Source: a virus
IMG/VR virus record: IMGVR_UViG_3300012929_000027
Coordinates: 1 to 47,039 of that record
Reading direction: 5' to 3' (one strand)
Length of the DNA: 47,039 bases
Below the pieces are notes generated by a model. It had not been told where the DNA came from. It made no database searches and worked only from the letters and a program-made list of their open reading frames with translations. A program made the translations under genes and the position numbers. Shown here piece by piece: positions 37,242 to 44,878 of the stretch (position 1 is the stretch's first letter; every line of letters begins with the position of its first letter).

Positions 37242-38546
37242 TTAGGGGTTGAGAAGATCAAACAATGATCCTGGCTCAAATGGCAGGGCGTCTCTCCCGA
37301 GTTGTTTCGCCATGTGTCTCTTGCCCTCATCCCGGCCCATGAAGGCGGCTTCTATGCGAGCGCGGGCGAGGATGGCATATTCGGGGTTGAGTTCGATCAG
37401 GGTTGCTGTGCGGCCTAGTGTGGCCGCTACAAGGGCCGTGGTGCCCGCACCGCCGAAGGGATCAAGTATATGCCCGCCTTCTGGACATCCGGCCTTGATG
37501 CAGCGTTCGGCCAATTCCGGCGGGAACGTCGCAAAATGCGCTTCGCTGAATGATTGTGTAGCCATGGGCCAGACAGTGAGCGGCGCAGACTCATAATTCC
37601 GAAGAAGTCGACCGCCTCCGCGCCCCAGTTCATCTAACCCAGTATGGTTGATATGGTCCTGGTGCCGTGGCGTAACCTCGATCATCTTCCCATACTCGCG
37701 TCCGCGACGATGACGCGAACCATGGCCACCACCTCCGGTATCCCAACCGTCGGGCATCTTCACTTTTGTCGGCGCCCTGCGTTGTGCTGCGGGAATGGCT
37801 TCGCCGAGAGAATGACGATTGTGTTCGTTTCCAGTTAACCCAGCGGGGCCATTCTGCTTCCCGGCTTCTGCATCATAATAAGCACCCATTTTAAGCCATC
37901 GCGCTCCGTCTCTGTCCTTGTCCGTAATTAGCGCACAACGCTGATTAAGGTCCGGTTGAAATGATATTTCACCAGTGTCACGCGCCCGCCACACGTTGCC
38001 ATCATTACTCTTGGTCAGCATGAAAACTTTCTCATGCGCAGTTGATGGGCGATAGGCGCCTGAACTGTCCGGCATCGGGTTTGTTTTCCCCCAGATAATC
38101 TCTGAACGAACCCACCAACCAGCCTCTTGCAAGGCAATTGCAAGGCGATTTGGGATCATACATAGATCCTTCGCCTTCATTGTCCCGCCAATTGTCGAGA
38201 GCGGCTTGTCGCGGAACGTGCGGTCGTCATTCCCCGCCAATTTTGTATCCGCCGCGCTACGCCCATTTGGGGCCGTCGCATAGCAATCCCCATAATTCAG
38301 CCAAAACGTCCCGGTAGGCTTTAGAACTCGTTTTACTTCCTCGAAAATCGCCACCATGGTTTCGATGTGCTCGCCTAATGTCGGCTCCAATCCTAGTTGG
38401 CCAGCAACACCATAATCCCGCAACCCCCAATACGGCGGACTCGTTACCACGCAATCAAAATGATCGTCCGGCAACGTCTTGAGCATGGCTCGCACATCAC
38501 CGACAAGCATCGTTACGCGACCATCAAGGAATGTTTCCGCGCTCAC
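37242..38546 (-). CDS. Site-specific DNA methyltransferase (SPPY type, beta class)
   Basis: A 434-residue protein with GTG start overlapping the clamp gene (GTGA). Motif IV TSPPYWG at 35-41 comes first, near the N-terminus; the AdoMet-binding motif DPFGGAGTT follows at about 362-370, then ELNPEYAILARARIE. This order (IV before I) defines the beta class, which includes N4-cytosine and N6-adenine enzymes; SPPY favours N4-cytosine but does not prove it. A long central stretch (about 150-310) would hold the target-recognition region. No restriction endonuclease is adjacent, so it is likely an orphan enzyme protecting phage DNA or marking it. Confidence 0.88.
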   Translation of the reverse strand: MSAETFLDGRVTMLVGDVRAMLKTLPDDHFDCVVTSPPYWGLRDYGVAGQLGLEPTLGEHIETMVAIFEEVKRVLKPTGTFWLNYGDCYATAPNGRSAADTKLAGNDDRTFRDKPLSTIGGTMKAKDLCMIPNRLAIALQEAGWWVRSEIIWGKTNPMPDSSGAYRPSTAHEKVFMLTKSNDGNVWRARDTGEISFQPDLNQRCALITDKDRDGARWLKMGAYYDAEAGKQNGPAGLTGNEHNRHSLGEAIPAAQRRAPTKVKMPDGWDTGGGGHGSRHRRGREYGKMIEVTPRHQDHINHTGLDELGRGGGRLLRNYESAPLTVWPMATQSFSEAHFATFPPELAERCIKAGCPEGGHILDPFGGAGTTALVAATLGRTATLIELNPEYAILARARIEAAFMGRDEGKRHMAKQLGRDALPFEPGSLFDLLNP

Positions 38547-39637
38547 GCCGCCACAGCCTTCCTGTTTTTCGACGCGCGAGACATTACGATATTGATCGCG
38601 CTCGGTTCCGAGGGATCAATGAGGCGGAGCGGCTTCGTCTCGCTCTCAATATGCAACTCTACCGATTCGCCACGCAATATCTTCAAGGCATCAACGAACC
38701 ATGCTGACCATACGCAGATGAATTGCCCGCTTGCCCCGTCGCATTCCATGATTTCGGCCCCATCGGCCATGCCAGTCATTGAGATGGACAATTCGCCGTT
38801 AACAGCGCTGATATCGATTGCTCCGTCGCCGCTGAAATCGCCAATATTTTTGAGCCGAGACACGCATTCGATCAAATATTCGCGATCGACAGTGATTGGA
38901 CTGACGGGAGCCGTGATCATGCGGCGGACATCGGGATAAACAGCGTCAATGAGTTTGGAACTGTAGGTTCGTAAACCGTTGGTAATGGAGATGATTCGGC
39001 CGGATATTGTGATATCACCAAGGCCGAATTTCAGGATTTCATCGGCCGTTCGGCGCGAAACAATGGCACCTTTGAACTCGCCGGCTTCGATTTCAGTTGA
39101 AAATCTCATCAGCATGTAGCCGGAAGTACCTGATGATGCTATTTTTCCAGCCTCGCCATGGATGTACATGCCGTTGCAGATCGGGCGCTTATCCTGCATG
39201 TTGAGAGCATCGCGCGGACGGGCGAACAATTGCTCCAAATCCTCAGGTGAGGCCGTAAACTTGAAGCCGCCTTCCGCCGATAGCGGTTCCGGCATGTCAA
39301 TGGCTCCCACGGTAGGCAGTTTATAGCGTGATTTGCCGGACCTGATATGGACAATCTTGTCCGCAGCCTCAAATACCACGTGGGCGGCCTTGGGAAGGCC
39401 CGCGATGAGCCTTTCGAGAGGCTCCGCAGGGATACAGCACTCGCCGGCCATGGCCATCTCAACGGCCACGACGGCTTCACTGGAGGAATCGAGGTCGTGG
39501 CCGAGCAGGGATATGCGATCGTCGGAGGCGCTGACCCTGACATGCTTCAAGATCGGGATGACCTGACTGATCTTGGCGCGGTCGCATGGACCACGAAGGG
39601 CGGTTAGAAGCTCGCCAGCGGCTACGGTGAATTTCAT
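38543..39637 (-). CDS. dnaN: DNA polymerase III beta sliding clamp
   Basis: A 364-residue protein, the usual clamp length. The N-terminus MKFTVAAGELLTALRGPCDR with VIPILKHVRVSASDDRISLL is the first DnaN domain. LPTVGAIDMPEPLSAEGGFK, then PICNGMYIHGEAGKI and YMLMRFSTEIEAG correspond to the second, and the third contains VDREYLIECVSRLKNI and a C-terminal LRLIDPSEPSAINIVMSRAS strand. It would form the ring that tethers polymerase to DNA; as no polymerase gene is seen here, it either serves host Pol III or a polymerase encoded elsewhere in the phage. The C-terminus of canonical clamps (usually -PMRL) is replaced by KNRKAVAA. Confidence 0.9.
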   Translation of the reverse strand: MKFTVAAGELLTALRGPCDRAKISQVIPILKHVRVSASDDRISLLGHDLDSSSEAVVAVEMAMAGECCIPAEPLERLIAGLPKAAHVVFEAADKIVHIRSGKSRYKLPTVGAIDMPEPLSAEGGFKFTASPEDLEQLFARPRDALNMQDKRPICNGMYIHGEAGKIASSGTSGYMLMRFSTEIEAGEFKGAIVSRRTADEILKFGLGDITISGRIISITNGLRTYSSKLIDAVYPDVRRMITAPVSPITVDREYLIECVSRLKNIGDFSGDGAIDISAVNGELSISMTGMADGAEIMECDGASGQFICVWSAWFVDALKILRGESVELHIESETKPLRLIDPSEPSAINIVMSRASKNRKAVAA

Positions 39638-39873
39638 TTGGAGGTATCCTTGAGGGCTTTAAAGCCACCCGTGAGCATTCTGATTTCTTCGCGATGGTCA
39701 CAGCATTGTTTTGCATATGCCAATGCGTCGGGGCGGTTCGGAGGACAATAATTGATGCCAATGCGGTCCATGACGCGACCGTGCGTGCCTTCCAGCACGC
39801 AGACTTCGTATGTCTTGCCGTTCTGAACGATCCAACAATCGCCCTTCTGGTATAGGATGTCTCGCTCGCCCAT
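39634..39873 (-). CDS. Hypothetical 79-residue protein
   Basis: MGERDILYQKGDCWIVQNGK, then TYEVCVLEGTHGRVMDRIGI and PDALAYAKQCCDHREE. Beta-rich start and a helix at the end; no known domain. ATGA overlap with dnaN. Likely expressed with it. Confidence 0.6.
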   Translation of the reverse strand: MGERDILYQKGDCWIVQNGKTYEVCVLEGTHGRVMDRIGINYCPPNRPDALAYAKQCCDHREEIRMLTGGFKALKDTSK

Positions 39874-40220
39874 TACAGCCGCCTATCGATTGCATCGAAC
39901 AGCGCCAGTATAGCGCGGTCGACGGCAGGGGTTTGCGGGACGGTGAATGTTTGGGTGCCTACGGGGCGGTGGATTTCGTCCAGGAAGGCATGAATGGCGA
40001 CTGAATGGTCGGTTTTTTCAGCCTGCCCCTGTAGTTCGGTTTCAAGCTCACCGATCTCTTTTTCAAGATCGTCTTTATCGTCCTCAAGCTCGGATATTTT
40101 CGTCTCGCTCTCGTTTATCTCAGCGAGCCATTTAGCGTTCTCATCCTCAAGCTCCTCAATGCGAGCAAGGGCCGCCGGCAAGTCTTCGTAAACGTAGGGA
40201 GGGCCGCTCTGATCTGCCAT
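39873..40220 (-). CDS. Coiled-coil protein
   Basis: A 115-residue protein. PAALARIEELEDENAKWLAE and SETKISELEDDKDDLEKEIG form one continuous acidic coiled coil of about 55 residues; a separate C-terminal helix follows (AVDRAILALFDAIDRRL). GGAG lies eight bases before ATG 40220; an ATG at 40226 is an alternative. Function unknown. Confidence 0.6.
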   Translation of the reverse strand: MADQSGPPYVYEDLPAALARIEELEDENAKWLAEINESETKISELEDDKDDLEKEIGELETELQGQAEKTDHSVAIHAFLDEIHRPVGTQTFTVPQTPAVDRAILALFDAIDRRL

Positions 40221-40222
40221 GT

Positions 40223-40483
40223 TCATCGCTCCAGTTGTTTGATTTTTGCGGTAGCTGCGATAATGTCTTTGAGGCGATATTTGCACTCAAGTTTAGTCCC
40301 ATCAGGAGCAAATAGCGCAAATGTCAACGGGATTGCAGACGCGCTGCCCGGCATACCGCACCAATAGCGACAGAGACCTCCAGCCGCCGCAAAATCGCGC
40401 ATGGCGCGAGACCATCTTGTCTCACCTCCATACGAATCCCATTCTTCCGCTACTTTGTGGGCGGATTCTATCGGATGGTACAT
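40223..40483 (-). CDS. Hypothetical 86-residue protein
   Basis: MYHPIESAHKVAEEWDSYGG, then MRDFAAAGGLCRYWCGMPGS and TKLECKYRLKDIIAATAKIK. Mixed alpha/beta with four cysteines; no recognised domain. First gene after the operator-promoter at 40511-40551. Confidence 0.6.
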   Translation of the reverse strand: MYHPIESAHKVAEEWDSYGGETRWSRAMRDFAAAGGLCRYWCGMPGSASAIPLTFALFAPDGTKLECKYRLKDIIAATAKIKQLER

Positions 40484-40510
40484 AGTCCATCGCTCCAGAT
40501 GTGAGCGCGA

Positions 40511-40551
40511 ACCATTGCAGATAAAATGGGGCTAGTCAATCGTCGGTTGAC
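40511..40551 (-). promoter_or_regulatory. Operator GTCAA-N7-TTGAC with overlapping promoter (site 3)
   Basis: Plus strand 40535-40551 is GTCAATCGTCGGTTGAC. On the minus strand: -35 TTGACT (40534-40539), 17-bp spacer, -10 AATGGT (40511-40516), reading into the gene at 40483. The operator overlaps the stop codon of the RusA gene, supplying its last residues STDD and TGA. Confidence 0.75.
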
Positions 40552-40901
40552 GATATAGGTGCAATAGTCACCTTGACGCCCTCGTTATTGCCCCAAGCCA
40601 TCGTGACGCGGCGCACGTATGGTTTGGAATCGCCCTGGATTATTTTGTGGGCAACGAGAAGGTCAAGAGTTGCCTTTGTCCGATTATCCAAGTCGGACGC
40701 GTCCGTGGTCTCTGCATCGCTGACCTCAATCAGAATGTCGACGCGCTCTTTGATCGGCTTGATTCGTTGTAGGTTGAGCAGATAGCCGGCGTGTTTCAAC
40801 CATGCTGAATATTGCGCGGTCTTGAAGCGACGGCCGCTCGCCATTTCAGTGGCGAACAAATTATTTGACGTTGGCGGCATCGGCAGATGAATGATTGTCA
40901 T
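40536..40901 (-). CDS. rusA: RusA-like Holliday junction resolvase
   Basis: A 120-residue protein, the typical RusA length. MTIIHLPMPPTSNNLFAT is the usual opening. KPIKERVDILIEVSDAETTD, then ASDLDNRTKATLDLLVAHKI and IQGDSKPYVRRVTMAW carry the conserved acidic cluster (DLDN with the Lys, and the later Asp) that binds metal and cleaves four-way junctions. It would resolve branched DNA before packaging. The last residues STDD plus stop are encoded by the operator palindrome. ATG 40901 overlaps the gene upstream by ATGA. Confidence 0.85.
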   Translation of the reverse strand: MTIIHLPMPPTSNNLFATEMASGRRFKTAQYSAWLKHAGYLLNLQRIKPIKERVDILIEVSDAETTDASDLDNRTKATLDLLVAHKIIQGDSKPYVRRVTMAWGNNEGVKVTIAPISSTDD

Positions 40902-41212
40902 CCGGCCTTGAGCCGTTCGGCGATGTAGTCGATATAAACGCGGCCTATCCATTCACCGGCTAGGACGTATTGACTCTTACGACCAGAGCGGGAATTGCCG
41001 GACTGCAGGCGCCGGATATCTAGACCGTAGAAATCGGTAAGATCCATAATATATTTGCCTCGATTGCCGGGACTCCATTCAATCGGCACACCCTTACTAG
41101 ATTGAAATAGGTCATAAACTTCTCGCAAATGCGTTCCTTCGCGCGGAATATCCTGTGTAGGTGCGCCGCGCTTCGCACGGAGAAAATGACTAACTGACGT
41201 GCATCGCGTCAT
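40898..41212 (-). CDS. Hypothetical protein, possibly winged-helix
   Basis: A 104-residue protein. REGTHLREVYDLFQSSKGVP begins a helix-turn-helix-like part (GTxxREVYDLF, typical of small phage regulators that start with a helix before a wing), then LTDFYGLDIRRLQSGNSRSG and RKSQYVLAGEWIGRVYIDYI. DNA binding is inference from layout. TGATG junction with the Cro-like gene upstream suggests joint expression. Confidence 0.6.
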   Translation of the reverse strand: MTRCTSVSHFLRAKRGAPTQDIPREGTHLREVYDLFQSSKGVPIEWSPGNRGKYIMDLTDFYGLDIRRLQSGNSRSGRKSQYVLAGEWIGRVYIDYIAERLKAG

Positions 41213-41502
41213 CAAGCTGGCTCCCGCCGTGTCCCGTTCTTGTTGTTCCTCGCCCTTGGCCGCTCGTTAGCTGCCACGGCGGCAATCGTCTCCGGCAATA
41301 TGGTCTCCATCGGCACGCCGGATAGCAACGATACCCGATAGGCGTACATCTCGGGGATGACGCCATTCCATTGGGCTACCGCCTGCCTGGAGTATCCCAG
41401 CAATCCAGCCAAGGCCGCTGCCGGGAACCTGTGGCCCTTCTTTTCAAGGGCCGCCATTACAGCCTCATAGCCGTCTCGATTGGTCTTTTTGTGCTTTGCC
41501 AT
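41212..41502 (-). CDS. Cro-like DNA-binding regulator
   Basis: A 96-residue protein. Residues about 12-60 (YEAVMAALEKKGHRFPAAAL, AGLLGYSRQAVAQWNGVIPE, MYAYRVSLLSGVPMETI) form a Cro/C1-type helix-turn-helix: GLLGYSRQAVAQW is the turn and recognition helix. It is the first gene of the leftward operon, immediately beside the divergent control region that holds two GTCAA-N7-TTGAC operators, so it is the best candidate for the protein that binds all six. The C-terminus is a basic tail (RPRARNNKNGTRREPA). The predicted -10 lies only seven bases from the ATG, so the transcript may be nearly leaderless. Confidence 0.8.
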   Translation of the reverse strand: MAKHKKTNRDGYEAVMAALEKKGHRFPAAALAGLLGYSRQAVAQWNGVIPEMYAYRVSLLSGVPMETILPETIAAVAANERPRARNNKNGTRREPA

Positions 41503-41508
41503 GCCGCC

Positions 41509-41595
41509 TTATGGATTATTTTCAAAAATTAGTCAACCGGGCATTGACGGGAGGTTTTGGACGTGCAATGGATGTTGCGTCAATGGTTAGTTGAC
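41509..41595. promoter_or_regulatory. Divergent control region with two operators (sites 4 and 5)
   Basis: Two palindromes 47 bp apart: GTCAACCGGGCATTGAC (41532-41548) and GTCAATGGTTAGTTGAC (41579-41595). Leftward promoter: TTGACT with 17-bp spacer and CATAAG (41509-41514, minus). Rightward promoter: TTGACG (41544-41549), 17-bp spacer, AATGGA (41567-41572), so the second palindrome would cover the rightward transcription start. A single operator half at 41532-41548 serves as -35 for both directions. The layout is that of a phage genetic switch between the leftward and rightward operons. Confidence 0.75.
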
Positions 41596-41610
41596 TAGAT
41601 GGAGAGACGG

Positions 41611-41790
41611 ATGACCAACCAAATCACCTTAATGCTCAATCAGGCTCGCATCGATCTACTGAACGCGCAAACCAAACTGGCCCTGTGCCGCAAGTATCGG
41701 TTTCCCGAGACCTTGCCGACGCAGGCGGTATGCAAGAGCCTTGATCGCGTCTGGGATTTGCAGTGCATGGCTGGCGGGACCTTTGCCTAA
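41611..41790 (+). CDS. Hypothetical 59-residue protein, first rightward gene
   Basis: MTNQITLMLNQARIDLLNAQ, then TKLALCRKYRFPETLPTQAV. Helical; no known domain. ATG 41611 has GGAGAGACGG upstream and the in-frame start 12 bases earlier lacks one. First gene of the plus-strand early operon, starting 16 bp after an operator. Confidence 0.6.
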   Translation: MTNQITLMLNQARIDLLNAQTKLALCRKYRFPETLPTQAVCKSLDRVWDLQCMAGGTFA

Positions 41791-41828
41791 AACCTCGAAA
41801 CCGCCAAGGGCGAGTAGGAGCAAGTCAG

Positions 41829-42266
41829 ATGGCTGACCAAGAAAGCCCGTTTATTCCCGGTGCTCGCGTGGCGCTTTATACCGAGCGAAGCCACTACGGG
41901 CCACATGGATACCGCGAGGACTTCGTTCTCAAGTCTCACAAGACCGGCCGGTTCACATTGCGCGGCGATCCAAAACAGCAATGGTCGCCTAGCAGGCCTT
42001 CGGGTGACCTCAAGAAATACTGGTCTGGCACGCAAACCGGCAATCATGGCTGGAATGGCGGGGGATCATTGCGCTTATGGGATGAAGCAGCAGACGAAGA
42101 AATCAAGGCGACCATCGCCAAGCATGCTCGTTTCAAGAAATTCAGGAAACTGCAAGCCGAAGTCGAGCGCATCCAATTCACCGATTTGGTGACCCAAGAA
42201 ATGGTTGACCAATTTGAAGTGGTGGTTCTCGGCATCAAGCCCATTCCAAAGGATGCACCAAAATGA
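41829..42266 (+). CDS. Hypothetical 145-residue protein
   Basis: MADQESPFIPGARVALYTER, then FVLKSHKTGRFTLRGDPKQQ and SLRLWDEAADEEIKATIAKH. A small beta-barrel-like N-terminus, then a helical C-terminus. AGGAG precedes ATG 41829. No recognised domain; ATGA overlap with the next gene. Confidence 0.6.
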   Translation: MADQESPFIPGARVALYTERSHYGPHGYREDFVLKSHKTGRFTLRGDPKQQWSPSRPSGDLKKYWSGTQTGNHGWNGGGSLRLWDEAADEEIKATIAKHARFKKFRKLQAEVERIQFTDLVTQEMVDQFEVVVLGIKPIPKDAPK

Positions 42267-42487
42267 CCAACAAAGAGGCCAAGAAAGCCGCTTACGATGC
42301 ATATCAGTCGTCCGGCGGCATATCTGATGAGCAACTGAAATTGCTGCTCGCCAGCATAGAGGACCTGATCGATACACTCTACGTGATCGGCGAGCACGGC
42401 TACCACATGGCCGGGTATTTTCTTCTGGCTGATTCGCTGCGGCAAATATCGGTAAGGCGCGCACGAGACAAGAAGGAAAACAAATGA
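42263..42487 (+). CDS. Hypothetical helical protein
   Basis: A 74-residue protein: MTNKEAKKAAYDAYQSSGGI, then LKLLLASIEDLIDTLYVIGE and AGYFLLADSLRQISVRRARD. Three helices, no membrane segment long enough to be sure. ATGA junctions at both ends. Confidence 0.55.
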   Translation: MTNKEAKKAAYDAYQSSGGISDEQLKLLLASIEDLIDTLYVIGEHGYHMAGYFLLADSLRQISVRRARDKKENK

Positions 42488-42639
42488 ACGACTTCCCCGA
42501 TCTTCGCGAACCGAATGCATTGGATGCACTGGCCTATGTCGGCATGAAGATTTGCGAATATGGCGCGTACTGCATCATTGGCGCGGTGTTGTGCGCATTC
42601 TGGATTGCAACGTCTGAAATTGCGGGAGTGCTACCATGA
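42484..42639 (+). CDS. 51-residue membrane protein
   Basis: MNDFPDLREPNALDALAYVG, then MKICEYGAYCIIGAVLCAFW and IATSEIAGVLP. One hydrophobic helix near the C-terminus. ATGA overlaps with both neighbours support translation. Function unknown. Confidence 0.6.
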   Translation: MNDFPDLREPNALDALAYVGMKICEYGAYCIIGAVLCAFWIATSEIAGVLP

Positions 42640-42788
42640 ATGTTGAAATTGACTTAACTACATTCGTCATTGCGCTATTTCTAATATTTTGGATGCAGTC
42701 AGGATGGCACCGAATCGACTGCGCGCTGGGAACGCAAAAGGCGTGCGGTCTGATTGCTGCCGAATATGACGCAAAGGCAAAACCATGA
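42636..42788 (+). CDS. 50-residue membrane protein
   Basis: MNVEIDLTTFVIALFLIFWM then QSGWHRIDCALGTQKACGLI and AAEYDAKAKP. An N-terminal hydrophobic helix with a polar C-terminal tail. ATGA overlaps with both neighbours. Function unknown. Confidence 0.6.
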   Translation: MNVEIDLTTFVIALFLIFWMQSGWHRIDCALGTQKACGLIAAEYDAKAKP

Positions 42789-43127
42789 GCAATCCAGTCG
42801 ATATTCTCTCGTCGAAGGACAAAGAGCAGATCAAGGATTTTGCTCGCGGCGACAAGTCAGCGACGCAGACCAGTTCAAAAAACCATCCGGCGGCGTCGGA
42901 AGTGCGATGACTGCGGCGCTACGTGGTCTACATTCGAAGTTGACACAGAATCAATCTTGCAAATCAGGATGCTTGCCAATGTAATTGGCGAAATGCAAAA
43001 GCTGGCGGCGATGACAACGATTGCCTCCGATGAACTTGAGATACCCTTGCGGATACGGAAAGGTCGTGGTCGCGGGCCAGATCGCGGCAAGAGACAGCTT
43101 AAATCTCGGACGGAGGTTGTAACGTGA
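42785..43127 (+). pseudogene. NrdR-like zinc-finger protein split at an A6 run
   Basis: The frame from ATG 42785 (MSNPVDILSSKDKEQIKDFA, RGDKSATQTSSKN) stops at 42910. The next frame carries KTIRRRRKCDDCGATWSTFE and VDTESILQIRMLANVIGEMQ and ends at 43127. Reading TTCAAAAAACC with one A fewer joins them into SSKTIRRRRKCDDCG, the expected NrdR-style RRRR-C-x2-C zinc-ribbon segment, and DILSS-D--QIKDFAR is the usual N-terminus of related phage proteins. The A6 run at 42876-42881 suggests either a sequencing slip or real transcriptional or ribosomal slippage. The C-terminal half (IRKGRGRGPDRGKRQ) is basic. Confidence 0.7.
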
Positions 43128-43309
43128 TCTGGCTCATTGCATCGGTGCCATTTTGGACTTTTGGCAGCGTCATTTTTCTTTCCGGAATCATCAATGCCGT
43201 AGACGGTATTCGCGGTAACGATCCGCTTCAACAGTCCGTCAATCGGTTTTGCGCATGCATGCTTGTTGGTGGTGCGATGCTTTATTGCGCCGCGAAGATC
43301 GCGTCATGA
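43124..43309 (+). CDS. Small two-helix membrane protein (GTG start)
   Basis: A 61-residue protein. Hydrophobic segments IWLIASVPFWTFGSVIFLSG and FCACMLVGGAMLYCAAKI flank a polar loop. GTGA overlap at the start, ATGA at the end. Holin-like, but no lysis gene neighbours it. Confidence 0.6.
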   Translation: MIWLIASVPFWTFGSVIFLSGIINAVDGIRGNDPLQQSVNRFCACMLVGGAMLYCAAKIAS

Positions 43310-43704
43310 CCGAGATCGGCCAAAAGGCGCCCCGCGTCCGTGATCCAAAATACCTAGCGTGGCTACGTCTTCAACCTTGTTGCCTATGCGGGAACGATCG
43401 AAGCGAGGCATGCCATATCCGGTCCGGATCAATCGCATATGGCAAGCGTGAGACCGGCATGTCGGAAAAGCCCGACGATAAGTGGGCTGTGCCGATGGAT
43501 CGATCTTGCCACGGAAAGCAACACGCCATGAATGAGCTTGAGTTTTGGCGGTCATACGGCATCGATCCATTTGGATTGGCGAGTAGGTACTACGCTCGCG
43601 CTGCTTTCAGTGGACACAGCAGTCCGATTGCACGCAAGCCGGGACGGCCACGCAAGCAAGCTCCTGCCCAAAAGAGAAAAATTCAATCCAGAGGCTTCCG
43701 ATGA
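43306..43704 (+). CDS. HNH-type protein (DUF968/Ref-like)
   Basis: A 132-residue protein. PRVRDPKYLAWLRLQPCCLC, then EACHIRSG, KPDDKWAVPMDRSCHGKQHA and FWRSYGIDPFGLA. The Cys pair (C-C-LCGN), the ACHIR segment and the late H-x-QHA match the HNH-like DUF968/recombination-enhancement type proteins of lambdoid phages. Metal-dependent nuclease activity is inferred. The C-terminus is basic (KPGRPRKQAPAQKRKIQ). Together with RecT, RusA and the exonuclease it belongs to the phage recombination set. Confidence 0.7.
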   Translation: MTEIGQKAPRVRDPKYLAWLRLQPCCLCGNDRSEACHIRSGSIAYGKRETGMSEKPDDKWAVPMDRSCHGKQHAMNELEFWRSYGIDPFGLASRYYARAAFSGHSSPIARKPGRPRKQAPAQKRKIQSRGFR

Positions 43705-43868
43705 CCGATAGCAACTTCAAATGCGACCGCGCGCTGGAATTGCACGAGAAGGGTATCCCTTCTGGGGCAATCTGTGAGAGGCTTGGAATAACCCCGAAGA
43801 ATCTGATGAATTATCTCATCAAAGGGAGGGCGCGAGCGGCAAAACCAACGGAAGAAGCCAAATCATGA
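43701..43868 (+). CDS. Small helix-turn-helix protein
   Basis: A 55-residue protein: MTDSNFKCDRALELHEKGIP then SGAICERLGITPKNLMNYLI. GAICERLGITPKNLMNYL is a compact HTH of the kind in small DNA-binding or resolvase-like adaptors. Acts probably on DNA; target unknown. ATGA overlaps at both ends. Confidence 0.65.
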   Translation: MTDSNFKCDRALELHEKGIPSGAICERLGITPKNLMNYLIKGRARAAKPTEEAKS

Positions 43869-44878
43869 CCGACAATATCGACCGCTCCCGCAAATGGCAT
43901 GACGATTGTCTTAACGGCATTGTCGGCCCCAGGTACGCGACCGAACCCGCAGAAGGCGAATATCGCATCAAGCGCAAATATCGCGATGGCCAGCCGACCA
44001 CGCTGCATGCAGTCTACTTCTGGTACGATCGGACGGCCGAAGGTTCACCCATGCGATGCCATATCGATGGTAGGGACGTTTCAGACGAAACCGCACTTCG
44101 GACATGGGAGTATTGCGGGGCAAAGAACGTCATCAGCGGTGAGACCTATTGGGCATTCCTTGAAACTGGGAAATGGCCTGATGTGGGCGAAATGGTACCA
44201 GCGGCCAATCGCGACGTAACGACTTCGGACAATGCTGAGCCCGACGATACTCCGCTGGATCAAAAGCACGCTGCATTGATTGACAACGCCATCGCGGCAG
44301 CAATTGATAAGGTTGCGACGGAAGAAGAAGCCGCGCAGGCTCTGGGGAGCAAAAACCGGATTGCCGAATTGCGGTTAGCGGCGGATAAAGTCGGCCGCGC
44401 GATCTATGAGCCGCTGTACCGGGAATACACCAGCATTCAAAAGACATGGGCTCCCATCGTCAAGCGAGCGGAAACAAAGGAAGCCGCGCTCAATAAGGCG
44501 GTTCTTGCATTCCGCGAATCCGAGCGTGTGCGTATTGCCAAATTACAGGCTGAAGCCGACGAGCGCCAACGCCGATTGGATGAAGCGAATGCACGCGCCG
44601 CAGATCGGGCTATTGCGGCTGGCGAGCCTGAGCAACCTCCGATGGTTGAGGAAGTGGCGCAAGTCGCAGCACCGGCCGCAGTTGTACCGACTTACGGAAC
44701 GCGAAAACTCAAGGAAGAACTACACACCATCCTTGATGCGATCACGGACTATGATGCGGTTTATGCCTTCCTTAAAGGCGAGCCGAAGGTAAAAGCGCTT
44801 TTGTTTGAACTGGCGATGGCAAAAGTGAAAGCTGGATTTACGGTGCCAGGAACCTCAACCAGACAAGGATTGATCTGA
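43865..44878 (+). CDS. Conserved phage protein with coiled coil
   Basis: A 337-residue protein. The N-terminal part (RKWHDDCLNGIVGPRYATEP, RWEYCGAKN-type AVYFWYDRT) reads as a small domain; residues about 150-260 form a long coiled coil (EEEAAQALGSKNRIAELRLA, then ERVRIAKLQAEADERQRRLD); an Ala/Pro/Val linker leads to a C-terminal part (DAVYAFLKGEPKVKALLFEL). It lies just before the exonuclease and RecT genes, where phages often encode proteins of this kind, but I know no function. Confidence 0.65.
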   Translation: MTDNIDRSRKWHDDCLNGIVGPRYATEPAEGEYRIKRKYRDGQPTTLHAVYFWYDRTAEGSPMRCHIDGRDVSDETALRTWEYCGAKNVISGETYWAFLETGKWPDVGEMVPAANRDVTTSDNAEPDDTPLDQKHAALIDNAIAAAIDKVATEEEAAQALGSKNRIAELRLAADKVGRAIYEPLYREYTSIQKTWAPIVKRAETKEAALNKAVLAFRESERVRIAKLQAEADERQRRLDEANARAADRAIAAGEPEQPPMVEEVAQVAAPAAVVPTYGTRKLKEELHTILDAITDYDAVYAFLKGEPKVKALLFELAMAKVKAGFTVPGTSTRQGLI

